Source: CALBZH01 sp964538515 (GTDB lineage: Bacteria > Desulfobacterota > Syntrophobacteria > Syntrophobacterales > Syntrophobacteraceae). Taken from it: DNA of 64,000 nucleotides. The stretch is taken from NCBI GenBank assembly GCA_964538515.1, contig CAZIEW010000001.1:124001-188000 (forward strand), written 5' to 3'. Shown in pieces: positions 42,138 to 51,535 of this stretch. A model generated the notes under the pieces. The model did no database searches. It was not told where the DNA came from and worked only from the letters and a program-made list of their open reading frames with translations. Position 1 is the first letter of the stretch. The number at the start of each line of letters is the position of its first letter. A program made the position numbers and the translations under genes.

Positions 42138-42881
42138 ATGGCTCCCTTTCTGGGCTCCTGCCAACCGGTGCGTACCCTCGGCATCCGGCCTGCCATGGGC
42201 GACTACAGCGAGGAGGAGCTGCAACTCTTGCGACAGGCGGACAGGGTCTTCTTTCCGTCAGCGCGCTTTGCGACCCTATTTCAGGCAATCGACAAGCCCA
42301 CCTTCCCGTCCGCGGCCAGCTATCTGTACCGCCGGTCCCGCCTCCATCAGCAGATTCTGCTGAAGGTTCTCGCCATTCCGCACGGGAAGTCCCGTATCTG
42401 CTTCGGTCCACGACAAAAGGAGAGGATCCGAGATGAGCTCCGGTTGCCGGTCGAGGTGATGGCACCCGAGACCCTGCCGGGGAGAGTCCATCTTGCCGAT
42501 GATTGGGCCATGGCATTGGCATACGCGGCTCGGTACAACCCCGTGATCGTCCGGGAAGCTCTGCCCGTCAGGGATTGCCTCCGGCTGACCCTCGTTCGGT
42601 TTCGGTGTATCGGCGCAGCAAGAGGAGCTTACGCACTGAACGGGATTACCGAGACCAAAGCCCTGGCAGCGGACGACCCGTCGCTTGCCGAGCTTGTCTC
42701 CCAAACCGAGAAGCTCGCCGTCGCGGTGGGGCTCGACGACATTTCGATCGATTGGGGGCTCGTCGACGACACCTGGCAGGCCTTGCAGTTCACGCACCCC
42801 CCTTTGCGCATCGAGACCCCCGGACATACTTTACACAGACACGACTATATTTGCTCGCTCATCGAGGCAGGGGTTCTGTAG
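42138..42881 (+). CDS. ATP-grasp-like protein with eroded catalytic motifs
   Basis: The protein is 247 residues from the chosen ATG. The core 'GDYSEEELQLL...ADRVFFPSARFATLF', 'KPTFPSAASY', and 'GPRQKERI' resemble a RimK-like ATP-grasp family from related bacteria, as I recall it. The glycine-rich ATP loop and the late metal-binding Asn/Glu motif are not visible, so catalysis may be lost. The alternative is a different fold altogether. It is divergent from the IF-2-like gene and precedes the M16 protease by 62 bases. The start is uncertain (42087 or 42195 possible). Confidence 0.5.
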   Translation: MAPFLGSCQPVRTLGIRPAMGDYSEEELQLLRQADRVFFPSARFATLFQAIDKPTFPSAASYLYRRSRLHQQILLKVLAIPHGKSRICFGPRQKERIRDELRLPVEVMAPETLPGRVHLADDWAMALAYAARYNPVIVREALPVRDCLRLTLVRFRCIGAARGAYALNGITETKALAADDPSLAELVSQTEKLAVAVGLDDISIDWGLVDDTWQALQFTHPPLRIETPGHTLHRHDYICSLIEAGVL

Positions 42882-42943
42882 AGGGACGGTAAGCCCTTGG
42901 TCGGTGAGCTTCTCCGCGACACACGACTTCCGATAAGGACAGG

Positions 42944-45691
42944 ATGCAACCCATGCACAACCGCACGTTCACACTCAATCCGATTCTGGCTGGATTCTGC
43001 CTTTTTCTCTGCGCAGCCGCAGCCCATGCAGCCTCCCCGCGCGAGAGCACTCCTCCCGAATCCGCCGCTCAAGCAATCCGAACCGTTTTGACCTCCAAGC
43101 CTGGCGATACATTCGTCGTTCTCAAAAACGGCCTGACCCTGCTGGTTCGCGAGAAGCCGGACTCGGATGTGGTCTCTTCTCAGGTGTTCGTACGGGCGGG
43201 ATCCATCTACGAAGGCCAGTACCTGACGGCAGGTCTCTCCCACTACCTCGAGCATGTGGTCTCGGGAGGAACCACGCGCTCCTTCAAAGAGTCGGAGGCG
43301 AAAGAGCGGCTGCAGCGTATCGGCGGCATCAGCAACGCCTACACCTCCATGGACCGGACGGTCTATTACATCAACACGACCGGCCCGAACTGGAAGGAAG
43401 CCCTGGACCTTTTGCTGTCTTACGTCAGTGAGACCACCCTCGACCCCGTCGAAGTGGAGCGCGAGAAGGCCGTCATTCAGCAGGAATTCAAGATGGGGGA
43501 GAACAGCGTCGACCGGGAGCTCTGGAAACTGTTTGTCAAGACGGCCTACCAGACCAGCCCGGTGCAGAACCCGGTGATCGGGTATGAAGAGGTCTTCGTG
43601 CAACAGAATCGAGATGCCCTGCTCGATTACTACACCCGCCGCTACCAACCGGAGAACATCGTCGTGGCCGTGGTGGGGAACATAAACAGCCGCGAGGTGG
43701 TCGAATTCGTGGCGAGCAAAACCAGGAGCTTTTCAAGGCGGGCCGATCCTCCCGCAGTGATTCCCGATGAGCCGCCCCAAACATCGCGGCGCTCCGCCGA
43801 ACGACAGCTTTCCTTGGCACGCCTGGATCAGGTCATGATCGGCTTCCCGTCCGTCACGCTGCACAGCCGCGACATGGTCGCCCTGGATGTGCTTTCGTTT
43901 CTGCTCGGAGAAGGGCGAACGTCGCGTCTCTACTGGCGCTTGAAAGAGAAAGAGGGGCTGGTCCTTGGCATCGGATCGTCCAATTGGACCCCGTCATTCG
44001 TGCATGGCCAATTCACGATCTCCCTGACACTCGCGCACCAAAACTGGCCCAAAGTTTTGGAGGCCGTCGAGATGGAGATCGACCGCTTCAAAAACGAATT
44101 GGTGACCCCTCAAGAGCTGGATAAGGCGAAGAAATCCACGATCGCAGGACACGTCTTCGGCAAGGAAACGGCTGCATCCATCGCCACATCCCTCGCATCT
44201 TCCTACTTTGACACGGGAGATCCGTACTTTGACGAAGCCTACTTGGAGCGCATCCGCAAGGTGACTCCCGAGGAGATCCAGGCCGTTGCCCGGGGATACC
44301 TGCGAACCGATCGCATGACGGTCGCAGCCATACGTCCGATGGCGGGCGCCGAGGCAATGGGCTCCGATGAAGTCCGCGAAACGGCGAGTCGGGAGGAACC
44401 GGTCACGGCAACGCGCCTCGAGAACGGTCTCCAACTGCTTGTAAAGCAGGACAAGACGCTCCCCTTCGTCACCCTTCATCTGTACGGGCTGGGGGGACTT
44501 CTTTTCGAAAAGGACGTCCAGGCCGGCATTGCGTCCTTCACAACGTCCCTTCTTACGGCAGGAACCACTACGAAGTCCAAGCAGGAGATCTTGAAGACCA
44601 TCGAGGACGTGGGCGGATCCCTCTCGGCCCGGTCCGACAACAGCACTTTTCATGTATCCGTCAAAGTGCTCAAGGAAGACCTCGACCTCGCCCTGGGAAT
44701 CCTGGCCGATGTGATTCAAAATGCTCAATTTCCCCTCGAGGAGATTGAGAAGAAGCGCAAGGAAACACTGCTGGCCATCCAGAAGCAGGACGAGAGCTGG
44801 CAGTTTGAGATCATGCAGCTCTTCAAGACGAGCTATTTCAAGAGCTCACCCTACAAGCATGACAGGCTGGGAACGCTCGAATCCGTTTCGGCGTTCAAGC
44901 GGGACGATATCGTGAGCTTCTACCGCGCGATGGTCAACCCGCAGCGGTGCGTGCTGGCCGTTTTCGGCGATCTGGACCCCATGGCCGTGACCAACGGGAT
45001 CAAGACTGCTTTCGGCTCCTGGAAGGGTGAGCCGACGCCTTTGCCCCAATGGCCCTCCGAATCGACTCCCCTCCATGCCGATGCCGCGGTGGAGAAGAAA
45101 AGCGAGAAGTCTTCGGCGGCCCTCTTCATCGGGACCAATGGTCTGGACTTGCACGATGACAGAAGACCGGTACTTGACGTGCTCGACGCCATTCTCGCTG
45201 GGGCCAGCTACCCAGGCGGACGTCTGTTTGAAGCACTCCGGGGGGGCCAGGAGGACCTGGTCTACGTGGTGGGAGCCGTGCCCTTCTACGGCCAAAACGC
45301 TGGATATTTCGGCGTCGTCACGCAAACCACGATGGGAAATCTTGCGAAAGTGGAAGGCATCATCCGCGAGCATCTGAAGCGCATCGGAGCCGAGCCGGTC
45401 CAGGAGGCCGAGCTGACCACCGCCAAGGACATGCTCCTGATCGCTCATGAAATGCAGAAGGAAAGCCTGGATTCCCAGGCGCAGGACGCCGCCGTGAACG
45501 GAGTCCTCGGCCTGGGGTGGGACTATGACAGCCGATACCCGGCCCTGGTCCGCGCCGTGACGGCCGAGCAGGTGCAAGCCCTGGCGCGGGAGCTCTTCCA
45601 ACACACGCTCACCGTCCGCACCCTGCCGGAAAAACCGGTCGAGGTGCTGCAGGTGCCCAGCGAAGACCGGCACATGCACCCGAATCCGTGA
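42944..45691 (+). CDS. Exported M16-family zinc protease (two-domain)
   Basis: This 915-residue protein has a signal peptide (about 1-30). The inverted zinc motif HYLEH is at 100-104, with the distal Glu181 77 residues later, so the first M16 half is catalytic. The second half ('LYGLGGLLFEKDVQAGIAS') lacks HxxEH and should be the inactive chamber half, as in pitrilysin-type enzymes. It degrades peptides in the periplasm. A near ATG at 42953 is an alternative start. Confidence 0.9.
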   Translation: MQPMHNRTFTLNPILAGFCLFLCAAAAHAASPRESTPPESAAQAIRTVLTSKPGDTFVVLKNGLTLLVREKPDSDVVSSQVFVRAGSIYEGQYLTAGLSHYLEHVVSGGTTRSFKESEAKERLQRIGGISNAYTSMDRTVYYINTTGPNWKEALDLLLSYVSETTLDPVEVEREKAVIQQEFKMGENSVDRELWKLFVKTAYQTSPVQNPVIGYEEVFVQQNRDALLDYYTRRYQPENIVVAVVGNINSREVVEFVASKTRSFSRRADPPAVIPDEPPQTSRRSAERQLSLARLDQVMIGFPSVTLHSRDMVALDVLSFLLGEGRTSRLYWRLKEKEGLVLGIGSSNWTPSFVHGQFTISLTLAHQNWPKVLEAVEMEIDRFKNELVTPQELDKAKKSTIAGHVFGKETAASIATSLASSYFDTGDPYFDEAYLERIRKVTPEEIQAVARGYLRTDRMTVAAIRPMAGAEAMGSDEVRETASREEPVTATRLENGLQLLVKQDKTLPFVTLHLYGLGGLLFEKDVQAGIASFTTSLLTAGTTTKSKQEILKTIEDVGGSLSARSDNSTFHVSVKVLKEDLDLALGILADVIQNAQFPLEEIEKKRKETLLAIQKQDESWQFEIMQLFKTSYFKSSPYKHDRLGTLESVSAFKRDDIVSFYRAMVNPQRCVLAVFGDLDPMAVTNGIKTAFGSWKGEPTPLPQWPSESTPLHADAAVEKKSEKSSAALFIGTNGLDLHDDRRPVLDVLDAILAGASYPGGRLFEALRGGQEDLVYVVGAVPFYGQNAGYFGVVTQTTMGNLAKVEGIIREHLKRIGAEPVQEAELTTAKDMLLIAHEMQKESLDSQAQDAAVNGVLGLGWDYDSRYPALVRAVTAEQVQALARELFQHTLTVRTLPEKPVEVLQVPSEDRHMHPNP

Positions 45692-45758
45692 TCAAGGGAT
45701 CGCGCGTGGGCAAGCTTCGATCAGCCCGCAGCACCCAAGACCCGTGAGCGCGGTGTGC

Positions 45759-46076
45759 TCACTTGATCTTCGGCGACTCGAGCAGGATAAAATTCCTGCA
45801 GATCCCGAGGGCCTTCAGCTTTTCGGTCCCCAGCCGCGCTTCGTAAAGGCTGAAAATCAGATAGTCACTGCGGACCGTCTGGCTGGTCACCACGGTTCCG
45901 GCCAGACCTCCGACAATGGAGCCCAGAAAGCGCCCCATGGAATCCTGGGTCTGCTTCTCGCTTTCTTTGATCACGCTTTGCCGGATGTACGTATCGAAGT
46001 CATTCATGGTCGGATTGGTGAAAACCATCAATCCGACCAGCGCCACCACCGCAATCACCACACTCAAGACCTTCAT
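45759..46076 (-). CDS. DUF4359-like membrane-anchored protein
   Basis: This 105-residue protein has an N-terminal signal-anchor helix (about 3-20) and 'TNPTMNDFDTYIRQ', typical of DUF4359. A glycine-rich stretch 'LGSIVGGLAGTVV' follows. A purine-rich GGGAGGGGG site precedes the ATG, which is why the longer frame start is rejected. It is convergent with the M16 gene. The function is unknown. Confidence 0.72.
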   Translation of the reverse strand: MKVLSVVIAVVALVGLMVFTNPTMNDFDTYIRQSVIKESEKQTQDSMGRFLGSIVGGLAGTVVTSQTVRSDYLIFSLYEARLGTEKLKALGICRNFILLESPKIK

Positions 46077-46192
46077 CCGCCCCCCTCCCTTTTCCAATCC
46101 CAACGCCCCCAATAGGATCACTGCAACAACCGGCGACCTCGCTCCAACCACCCGCTCCCGAGGCACTCTACCACAACGGGAGCGGTCGCCGT

Positions 46193-46972
46193 TTAGAAGA
46201 TTTCGTCAAAGAAGGTCCTCATGGCTTTCCAGGAGCGTCTTTCGGATTTGGCATCGTAGGCCACCCCCCTGGCGGGATCGTTCGCCTGCGGATTCGTAAA
46301 GCTGTGAACCGTGCCCCCGTAGACCACAAGCTGCCAGTCCACGCCGGCCTGACGCATTTCGGCTTCGAAGCCGCTCACCTGCTCCGGAGGCACCAACGGA
46401 TCATCGCCGCCGTGAAGGACCAGGACCTTCGCTTTGACTTGCCCGGGCTCGGCTGGCATCGGCGTATCCAGCCCGCCGTGGAAGCTGACCACCCCGGAGA
46501 TGTCCGCTCCGCTGCGCGCCAGCTCGAGCACGGTCGTACCCCCGAAGCAGTAGCCGATGGCGGCGATCCGTTTCGGATCCACCTTGGGCAGCCCCTTGAG
46601 GACGTCGAGCGCGGCCTGGATCCTGCCCCGCATCAGCGGGCGGTCACCTTTGTATTTCCCCGCGAGCGCCGCCGCTTCCTTCGCGTCGGCCGCCCGAATC
46701 CCCTTGCCGTACATGTCGACCGCAAAAGCCACATACCCGAGCTGTGCCAGCTGATCGGCGCGTTTCTTGGCGTAATCGTTCAGCCCCATCCATTCATGGA
46801 CCACAAGCACGCCCGGGTGGCGTCCCTTCTTGTACTCCGGGTAAGCCAGATAGCCTTCCAGCACGGCCTCTCCATGGCGATACTCCACCGTTTTGGTCGT
46901 GACCTTGGCATGCCCCAACACAGGAATCGACACCAAAGCCATGAGCACCGTCAGCACAGTCATTCGATTCAT
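46193..46972 (-). CDS. Exported dienelactone hydrolase family protein
   Basis: This 259-residue alpha/beta hydrolase has a signal peptide (about 1-20). The nucleophile is the cysteine in 'GYCFGG', with Asp in 'GGDDPLVPP' and His in 'HSFTNP', the triad of dienelactone hydrolases. 'VVHEWMGLN' is the usual oxyanion-region motif. The substrate is unknown. GGAGGTG precedes the ATG at 46972. Confidence 0.9.
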   Translation of the reverse strand: MNRMTVLTVLMALVSIPVLGHAKVTTKTVEYRHGEAVLEGYLAYPEYKKGRHPGVLVVHEWMGLNDYAKKRADQLAQLGYVAFAVDMYGKGIRAADAKEAAALAGKYKGDRPLMRGRIQAALDVLKGLPKVDPKRIAAIGYCFGGTTVLELARSGADISGVVSFHGGLDTPMPAEPGQVKAKVLVLHGGDDPLVPPEQVSGFEAEMRQAGVDWQLVVYGGTVHSFTNPQANDPARGVAYDAKSERRSWKAMRTFFDEIF

Positions 46973-47017
46973 GATCCACCTCCATGGGAAAATGAATGGG
47001 ACCGGAGCTCGCAATCG

Positions 47018-47782
47018 TTACAGCCCGTCACGCCAGGTGGCGACGCTGCCATGAAAGCGTCCGGGACCGCGAAGCAAGACATTGACAAGACACCGTGCCG
47101 CAGTCTCGGTCGAGATCAATTCGCCTCGGTCCCGAAAGCCATGAAAGAACGCCTGAACCGCGGCCGAAGCCCCCCCACGCGCTTCCCGAGCCTCTTGCTG
47201 CATTCGTGTTTCAACCACCCCCGGACGGAAGATAAAGGATATGATCTCCGGTGCTTCCGCGGCCAGCTGTTTCGCCAGATGCTCCTCGGCCGCCTTCGCC
47301 GCTCCGTAGGCCCCAAGGCCGGGTGTTTGTCGTTCGGAAGCTCCCGAGCCGAAGAAGACCGCCACGCCTTCACCACGCTCGCTCAGCACGGGCACAGCCT
47401 GTCGCATCAGCTGAAACGCTCCCGCCACGCTGGCGTCAAAAACGTTCTGAAACTGCCGAAAGGAAAGCTCCCACAAAAAGGGACCCGGATACAGCACTCC
47501 CGCCGCGTGAATGAAGCCATGAAAACCACCGATGCCCAGCGCCAGACGAGTCAGCTCGGAAACAACGCCCCCCTCCGCGCAGCTGCCAGCCACGGCCTCG
47601 GCTTCAACCCCCAGCGATCGGACCTCATCTCGAGCCTCATGCAGCAGGGCCTCGCTCCGAGCGTTCAAGACCAAGTTCACTCCCTCGGATGCCAACGCCG
47701 GCGCCAAGGCTCTCCCGATTCCCGTAGAAGCCCCCGTCAGAATGAGGGTCTTACCCCAAAGGGGGTTATCAGCTTCTCCCAT
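47018..47782 (-). CDS. Short-chain dehydrogenase/reductase
   Basis: This 254-residue Rossmann oxidoreductase has the cofactor motif 'TGASTGIGRA', a NAAG-like 'HAAGV' in place of NNAG, Ser in 'FFGSGAS' and the catalytic 'YGAAK'. The substrate is unknown. The ATG at 47782 has GGAG nine bases upstream. It is divergent from the RNase Z gene, with 65 bases between the two starts, and is followed by the dienelactone hydrolase gene after 45 bases. Confidence 0.88.
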   Translation of the reverse strand: MGEADNPLWGKTLILTGASTGIGRALAPALASEGVNLVLNARSEALLHEARDEVRSLGVEAEAVAGSCAEGGVVSELTRLALGIGGFHGFIHAAGVLYPGPFLWELSFRQFQNVFDASVAGAFQLMRQAVPVLSERGEGVAVFFGSGASERQTPGLGAYGAAKAAEEHLAKQLAAEAPEIISFIFRPGVVETRMQQEAREARGGASAAVQAFFHGFRDRGELISTETAARCLVNVLLRGPGRFHGSVATWRDGL

Positions 47783-47847
47783 ATTGTGTTTCTCCATTGG
47801 CTTCAATTATGCTCTCTTTAAGGACAGGAAGGAGGGGATTCAAGCCG

Positions 47848-48777
47848 ATGATGGACTGTTTTCTGCTCGGAGCGGGTGGGATGATGCCGATGCCTGACCG
47901 GATGCTGACTGCCATGGCGGCAAGGACAAACGGCCGGATCTACTTGTTCGACGCCGGAGAAGGCGCCCAGCTGGGCTGGAAGCAGCTCGGTCTGGGGCTC
48001 CGCCGCCTCCAAGTGATCGCGATCACGCATCTTCACGCCGATCATTGCCTGGGGCTGCCCGGCCTGCTGATGCTCCGTGCTCAACTGCAGGATCCGCCAC
48101 CCCTGACGATTCTAGGCCCTCCAGGAATACAGGATTTCGTCGAGAGTCTGCAGCGGGCCATCGCGTTTTTCTGCGGATACAGCATCTGCTTCCGGCAATG
48201 GGCTGAGGGTGGTTCGGACGTCGCCTACGAGGACGAAGGGGTCCGAATCCTCTGGCGGCCTCTCGAGCACACGCGGTTCTGCATCGGCTATCGCCTCGAG
48301 GAGAGGGATCGTCCCGGAAAATTCGATCCGGACCGTGCCTTCGCCCTCGGCATTCCCCGGGGGCCGCTCTGGACGGAGCTGCAACGGGGGAGACCCGTGC
48401 TGAGCGACGCGGGTGAGTGGATCGAATCCCGAGAGGTGGTTGGCCCGCCCCGTCCCGGTCGGAAGGTGGCTTTTGTCGTGGACACGCGCCCGACACCCGC
48501 CGTCGTGGAACTGTGTCGAGGGGTAGATCTGGCGTTCATTGAAGGCATGTTTCGGCCGCAAGACATATCCCACGCCCTTGCAAAGGGGCATCTGACCACC
48601 CTGGAAGCCGCAGCCCTCGCATGGGAAAGCGGAGCACTCAAGACCGTGCTGGTCCACATCAGCCCCCGGTACACGAACGCGGACTTGGAGGTGCTTGAAT
48701 CGGAAGCACGGGAGCGTTGTCCCAGTCTGACCGTTGGCCGGGACCTCGCCGTCTACTCAGTGCCAGCTCCGGCCTAA
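47848..48777 (+). CDS. Ribonuclease Z-like metallo-beta-lactamase-fold protein
   Basis: This 309-residue protein is of RNase Z length. The metal-binding HLHADH is at 61-66, with later ligands in 'LEHTRF', 'VVDTRP' and 'VHISPRY'. The N-terminus 'FLLGAGGMMPMPDRM' resembles RNase Z but has Met where most have TP/AP. Expected role: 3' trimming of tRNA precursors. The encoded CCA on the window's tRNA-Phe fits a reduced need for it. GGAGG is 14 bases before the chosen ATG. Confidence 0.8.
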   Translation: MMDCFLLGAGGMMPMPDRMLTAMAARTNGRIYLFDAGEGAQLGWKQLGLGLRRLQVIAITHLHADHCLGLPGLLMLRAQLQDPPPLTILGPPGIQDFVESLQRAIAFFCGYSICFRQWAEGGSDVAYEDEGVRILWRPLEHTRFCIGYRLEERDRPGKFDPDRAFALGIPRGPLWTELQRGRPVLSDAGEWIESREVVGPPRPGRKVAFVVDTRPTPAVVELCRGVDLAFIEGMFRPQDISHALAKGHLTTLEAAALAWESGALKTVLVHISPRYTNADLEVLESEARERCPSLTVGRDLAVYSVPAPA

Positions 48778-48810
48778 GAAGCGGCTCGAGCCGGCCAGGG
48801 ACGCCGGGGT

Positions 48811-49998
48811 TCAGTACAGGAGGTCGTAATCGGGAATGCGATTCAGGCGGCGCACGTGGGAAACAAGTGTGTCGGGAAGGTAGCGGCCCCAAAGGCGAAA
48901 GGGCAGCTCTCCCATTTCCACGACGGGGCTGAATCCGACCGCAAAGAGGTACCCCAGGAGGAACTCGACGTTCGTGGGGATATACCCTTTATAGACCTTG
49001 TCTTCCCTCTGGGTGATGATCCGTTGCTCATGAATGCTGTTCCCCAGCTCGGATTCCACCATGTTCGGGAACGTGGCCAGGATGAGCTCCACTTTCAGAT
49101 TCGGCTGAGCACCCGCGAGCAGCGGCTCGATTCCCTTTTTCAGCTGCTCCGCAGGAATCCCCCGGTTGCTGTAACGCTCCCAGGCGCCGGTCTCAACGAA
49201 CCGGCGACAGATCCATTCGGGATTCCACAGCACGTCCAGGATCATGCTGTTGGCCTCGTAGCTCCCCCGATGGTTTTCCATTTCGACGATGGTCAACGTG
49301 GGATCCCCCCGGATCACGGTGACCAGACGGGCCAGTTGCTCCTCATCGGCGATGATCTTGATGCCGCCGACGTCGGAAATGGACATGGGAGCACGATCCA
49401 GCTTCATCGTTCCGAAGCTGAACCCCCGAGCGATCTCTTTCTCCGCCTCGACGAACTCGCGCACCATTTCGGCTTCGGGGGTCAGCAGATGCTCGAACGG
49501 AATTCCGGAGCGTGACGCCCGCTCTTCGGCCATGTGACGCGCGGCGTCCTGAACCGTGTGAAAGAACCAGGCCGCGATCCTGCGGTTGGCCTTCTCAGCG
49601 ATGCGTCTGGGCCGCTTCACGCGGTAGAGCGCCACCAGATGGCCGGTCTCATCCAGGCACATGACGCCGTTGATGGGGGCTTCCCGATAGAAAAAGTCAG
49701 GATTCTTCCGGTACTCGGCGAAAAGCTCCTCGACTCGAGGCGTCAGGCCGCGCCGGGAGCGGCAGATGGTATCCCGCAGCTCCCCCTTGAACTGGATGCA
49801 GCGCTTTTCAGTCGTCTCATTGGAAATAGCCCCCAGAAAATGATCGGCGAGCACATGCAAGGTTTCTCCGATCACAAACCCGTCGCTGATCAAGATTTCC
49901 GTGAGGCGAAGAGCGTCGCTCGATTCCGGGCGATGACAAAACCATCGCTCGACAATGTCGAACAACTCCTCCCTGTGGATGAAAGACGTCAGGTACAC
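48811..49998 (-). CDS. Unrecognised conserved-looking cytoplasmic protein (395 residues)
   Basis: I do not recognise this protein. It has no signal or membrane helix. Two blocks look structured: residues about 205-270 ('SDVGGIKIIADEEQLARLV' then 'MENHRGSYEANSMILDVLW', cut to motif) and about 300-350 ('VELILATFPNMVESELG'). Their order faintly resembles RelA/SpoT nucleotidyltransferases (DxxGxR, then GYRSxH, then VEIQ), but key residues are not clear. The start is GTG with GAGG upstream. A -10-like TATAAC lies at 50031-50036. It is convergent with RNase Z. Confidence 0.72.
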   Translation of the reverse strand: MYLTSFIHREELFDIVERWFCHRPESSDALRLTEILISDGFVIGETLHVLADHFLGAISNETTEKRCIQFKGELRDTICRSRRGLTPRVEELFAEYRKNPDFFYREAPINGVMCLDETGHLVALYRVKRPRRIAEKANRRIAAWFFHTVQDAARHMAEERASRSGIPFEHLLTPEAEMVREFVEAEKEIARGFSFGTMKLDRAPMSISDVGGIKIIADEEQLARLVTVIRGDPTLTIVEMENHRGSYEANSMILDVLWNPEWICRRFVETGAWERYSNRGIPAEQLKKGIEPLLAGAQPNLKVELILATFPNMVESELGNSIHEQRIITQREDKVYKGYIPTNVEFLLGYLFAVGFSPVVEMGELPFRLWGRYLPDTLVSHVRRLNRIPDYDLLY

Positions 49999-50423
49999 GC
50001 GCCACCTCGCTGCAGCAGTCCCAGGACGTTGTTATACTTGCATTAATTCGTTCACGCAGCAAGCACTTTCACCAGATCCTCCCGCTCCCGTTTCCGTTGG
50101 CTCGATCGGTCGCGTGCCGAGCTGGCAGTCGCTCCGAGCGAAGCACATATTCCCAAACGAGCGTCCAGGAATTAACATAGGGGCGCCGCACGGGGGATCA
50201 AGACGAGCGAGCAACGGTGCTGCACTCAGTACGAGGGAGAGTCATCGCAATTGCACGCCATCCCGGCGAAGGTCGGGATGAAGATGTGTTGTCAGCGAAA
50301 ACCCGGATTGCGGCCAGAAGACCGCCGGAATGACGTTCCCTGGCACTCCGGACACTTCATTGGGTGGTGCCGTCCTCAGGGAGCCGCCTCCGGGGCCCAC
50401 CTCGGCAATGGAAACGGCAAGGC
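49999..50423. other. Intergenic region between the unknown gene and the HTH/zinc-ribbon gene
   Basis: About 425 bases lie between divergent genes. It holds a possible -10 (TATAAC, minus strand, 50031-50036) for the 395-residue gene and a palindromic element at 50256-50335, listed separately. I see no further gene. Confidence 0.5.
50256..50335. repeat. Divergent copy of a palindromic intergenic element
   Basis: The right end CCGGAATGACG resembles the ends of the elements at 57360-57443 and 60790-60874. The left end CGCCATCCCGGC is more diverged, and an internal hairpin CATCCCGGC...GTCGGGATG is present. It is the weakest of the three copies. Confidence 0.4.
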
Positions 50424-50711
50424 ATGGGAACGGTACGACAGGACATGATCGATCTGCTGACGGGGCGCGCCATGACAGCCCGACAGATCTCTCAGGAGCT
50501 CGGGATCCGGGAACGGGAGGTCTACGACCATCTCCCCAATATCGCGCGATCCCTCGCGGGCCAAGGCCGAAAGCTCGTCGCTCTGCCGTTTTCATGCATG
50601 GAGTGCGGGCACGTCTTCGCAGAGCGCAAACGATGGACCCGACCAGGGCGCTGCCCGAAGTGCAAGAACGCACACATTCAGGAGCCCCGATTTCGCATAG
50701 ACAGGACCTAA
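50424..50711 (+). CDS. Helix-turn-helix and zinc-ribbon regulator
   Basis: This 95-residue protein has an N-terminal winged-helix-like HTH ('MTARQISQELGIREREVYDHL') and a C-terminal zinc ribbon (CMEC...CPKC). It probably regulates transcription. It is followed after five bases by the PHP gene, so the two form a small operon. The start is weak; a longer in-frame start at 50364 is possible. Confidence 0.75.
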   Translation: MGTVRQDMIDLLTGRAMTARQISQELGIREREVYDHLPNIARSLAGQGRKLVALPFSCMECGHVFAERKRWTRPGRCPKCKNAHIQEPRFRIDRT

Positions 50712-50716
50712 GACGG

Positions 50717-51304
50717 ATGAAATACGACCTCCATGTCCATACCTCCCGGTATTCCCCCTGCTCCATGGAAACTCCCGAAGCCCTGTGCAGAGCTGCCCTT
50801 GAGCGAGCGCTCAGGGGGATTGCCCTGACGGAGCACGAGTGCTGGTGGCCCGATCGGGAGCTGGATCGCCTTCGCCGGCAGTTCCCCGATCTGGTCTTGT
50901 TCCGAGGCTCGGAATACACCTGCAACGAAGGTCATTTTCTGGTCTTTGTTCCTGAGCACTTGGACGATCTGCCTCCTTACCACGCGGAGGTGCTTCGGCT
51001 CATCGATGCGGTGCACGAACGAGGGGGGATCGTCATCTGGGCTCATCCGTTCCGGTTTGGAGAGCCTTGGTCCGAATGGGTCGATCATGCGGACCTGGAC
51101 GGGGTGGAAGTGTCAAGCAGCAACATGAACGGAAGAACCGGTGAGCTCGCTCGGAAGGTGGCTGACAAGAGAGGCTTTCGGATCTTCCGCAACAGCGACA
51201 CCCACAGTCTCGATACCCTTGGCGCCTATTTCAACGAATTTCCAACGGACCTGCAGAGCACCTCGGAATTGATCCAGACCCTCCGCCGATCCAATGACGG
51301 CTAA
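50717..51304 (+). CDS. PHP-domain metal-dependent phosphoesterase
   Basis: This 195-residue protein has the PHP metal ligands in order: 'DLHVHTSRYSPCS', 'LTEHE', 'WAHPFR' and 'RNSDTHS'. It should hydrolyse phosphoester bonds using two or three metal ions. The substrate is unknown; related enzymes act on nucleotides or histidinol phosphate. It is co-transcribed with the HTH/zinc-ribbon gene. Confidence 0.88.
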   Translation: MKYDLHVHTSRYSPCSMETPEALCRAALERALRGIALTEHECWWPDRELDRLRRQFPDLVLFRGSEYTCNEGHFLVFVPEHLDDLPPYHAEVLRLIDAVHERGGIVIWAHPFRFGEPWSEWVDHADLDGVEVSSSNMNGRTGELARKVADKRGFRIFRNSDTHSLDTLGAYFNEFPTDLQSTSELIQTLRRSNDG

Positions 51305-51470
51305 ACGCTCACCCCATAACAGTTCGACCTTGGTGACAACGCATGCTCGGAATGAAAATACTGTAATTCTTTTCTCAAAATACTGGTTTCACCCCATTTC
51401 AATGCACAAATCGGGAGTGTATTGTACGTCCCCAGAGACAGCAAGCTTCCCATCCCTATCCGTTTTAGCA

Positions 51471-51514
51471 GGGGGACCCGCTGACCCCACCAGCAGGTCC
51501 CCCACCCCTTTTTT
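51471..51514 (+). terminator. Intrinsic terminator after the PHP gene
   Basis: The GC-rich stem GGGGGACC-CGCTG / CAGC-GGTCCCCC has a 7-base loop, followed by ACCCC and six T. It lies about 167 bases past the PHP stop and before the convergent dacB stop. Confidence 0.8.
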
Positions 51515-51535
51515 GGGGCCATGGTGATCGATCCC

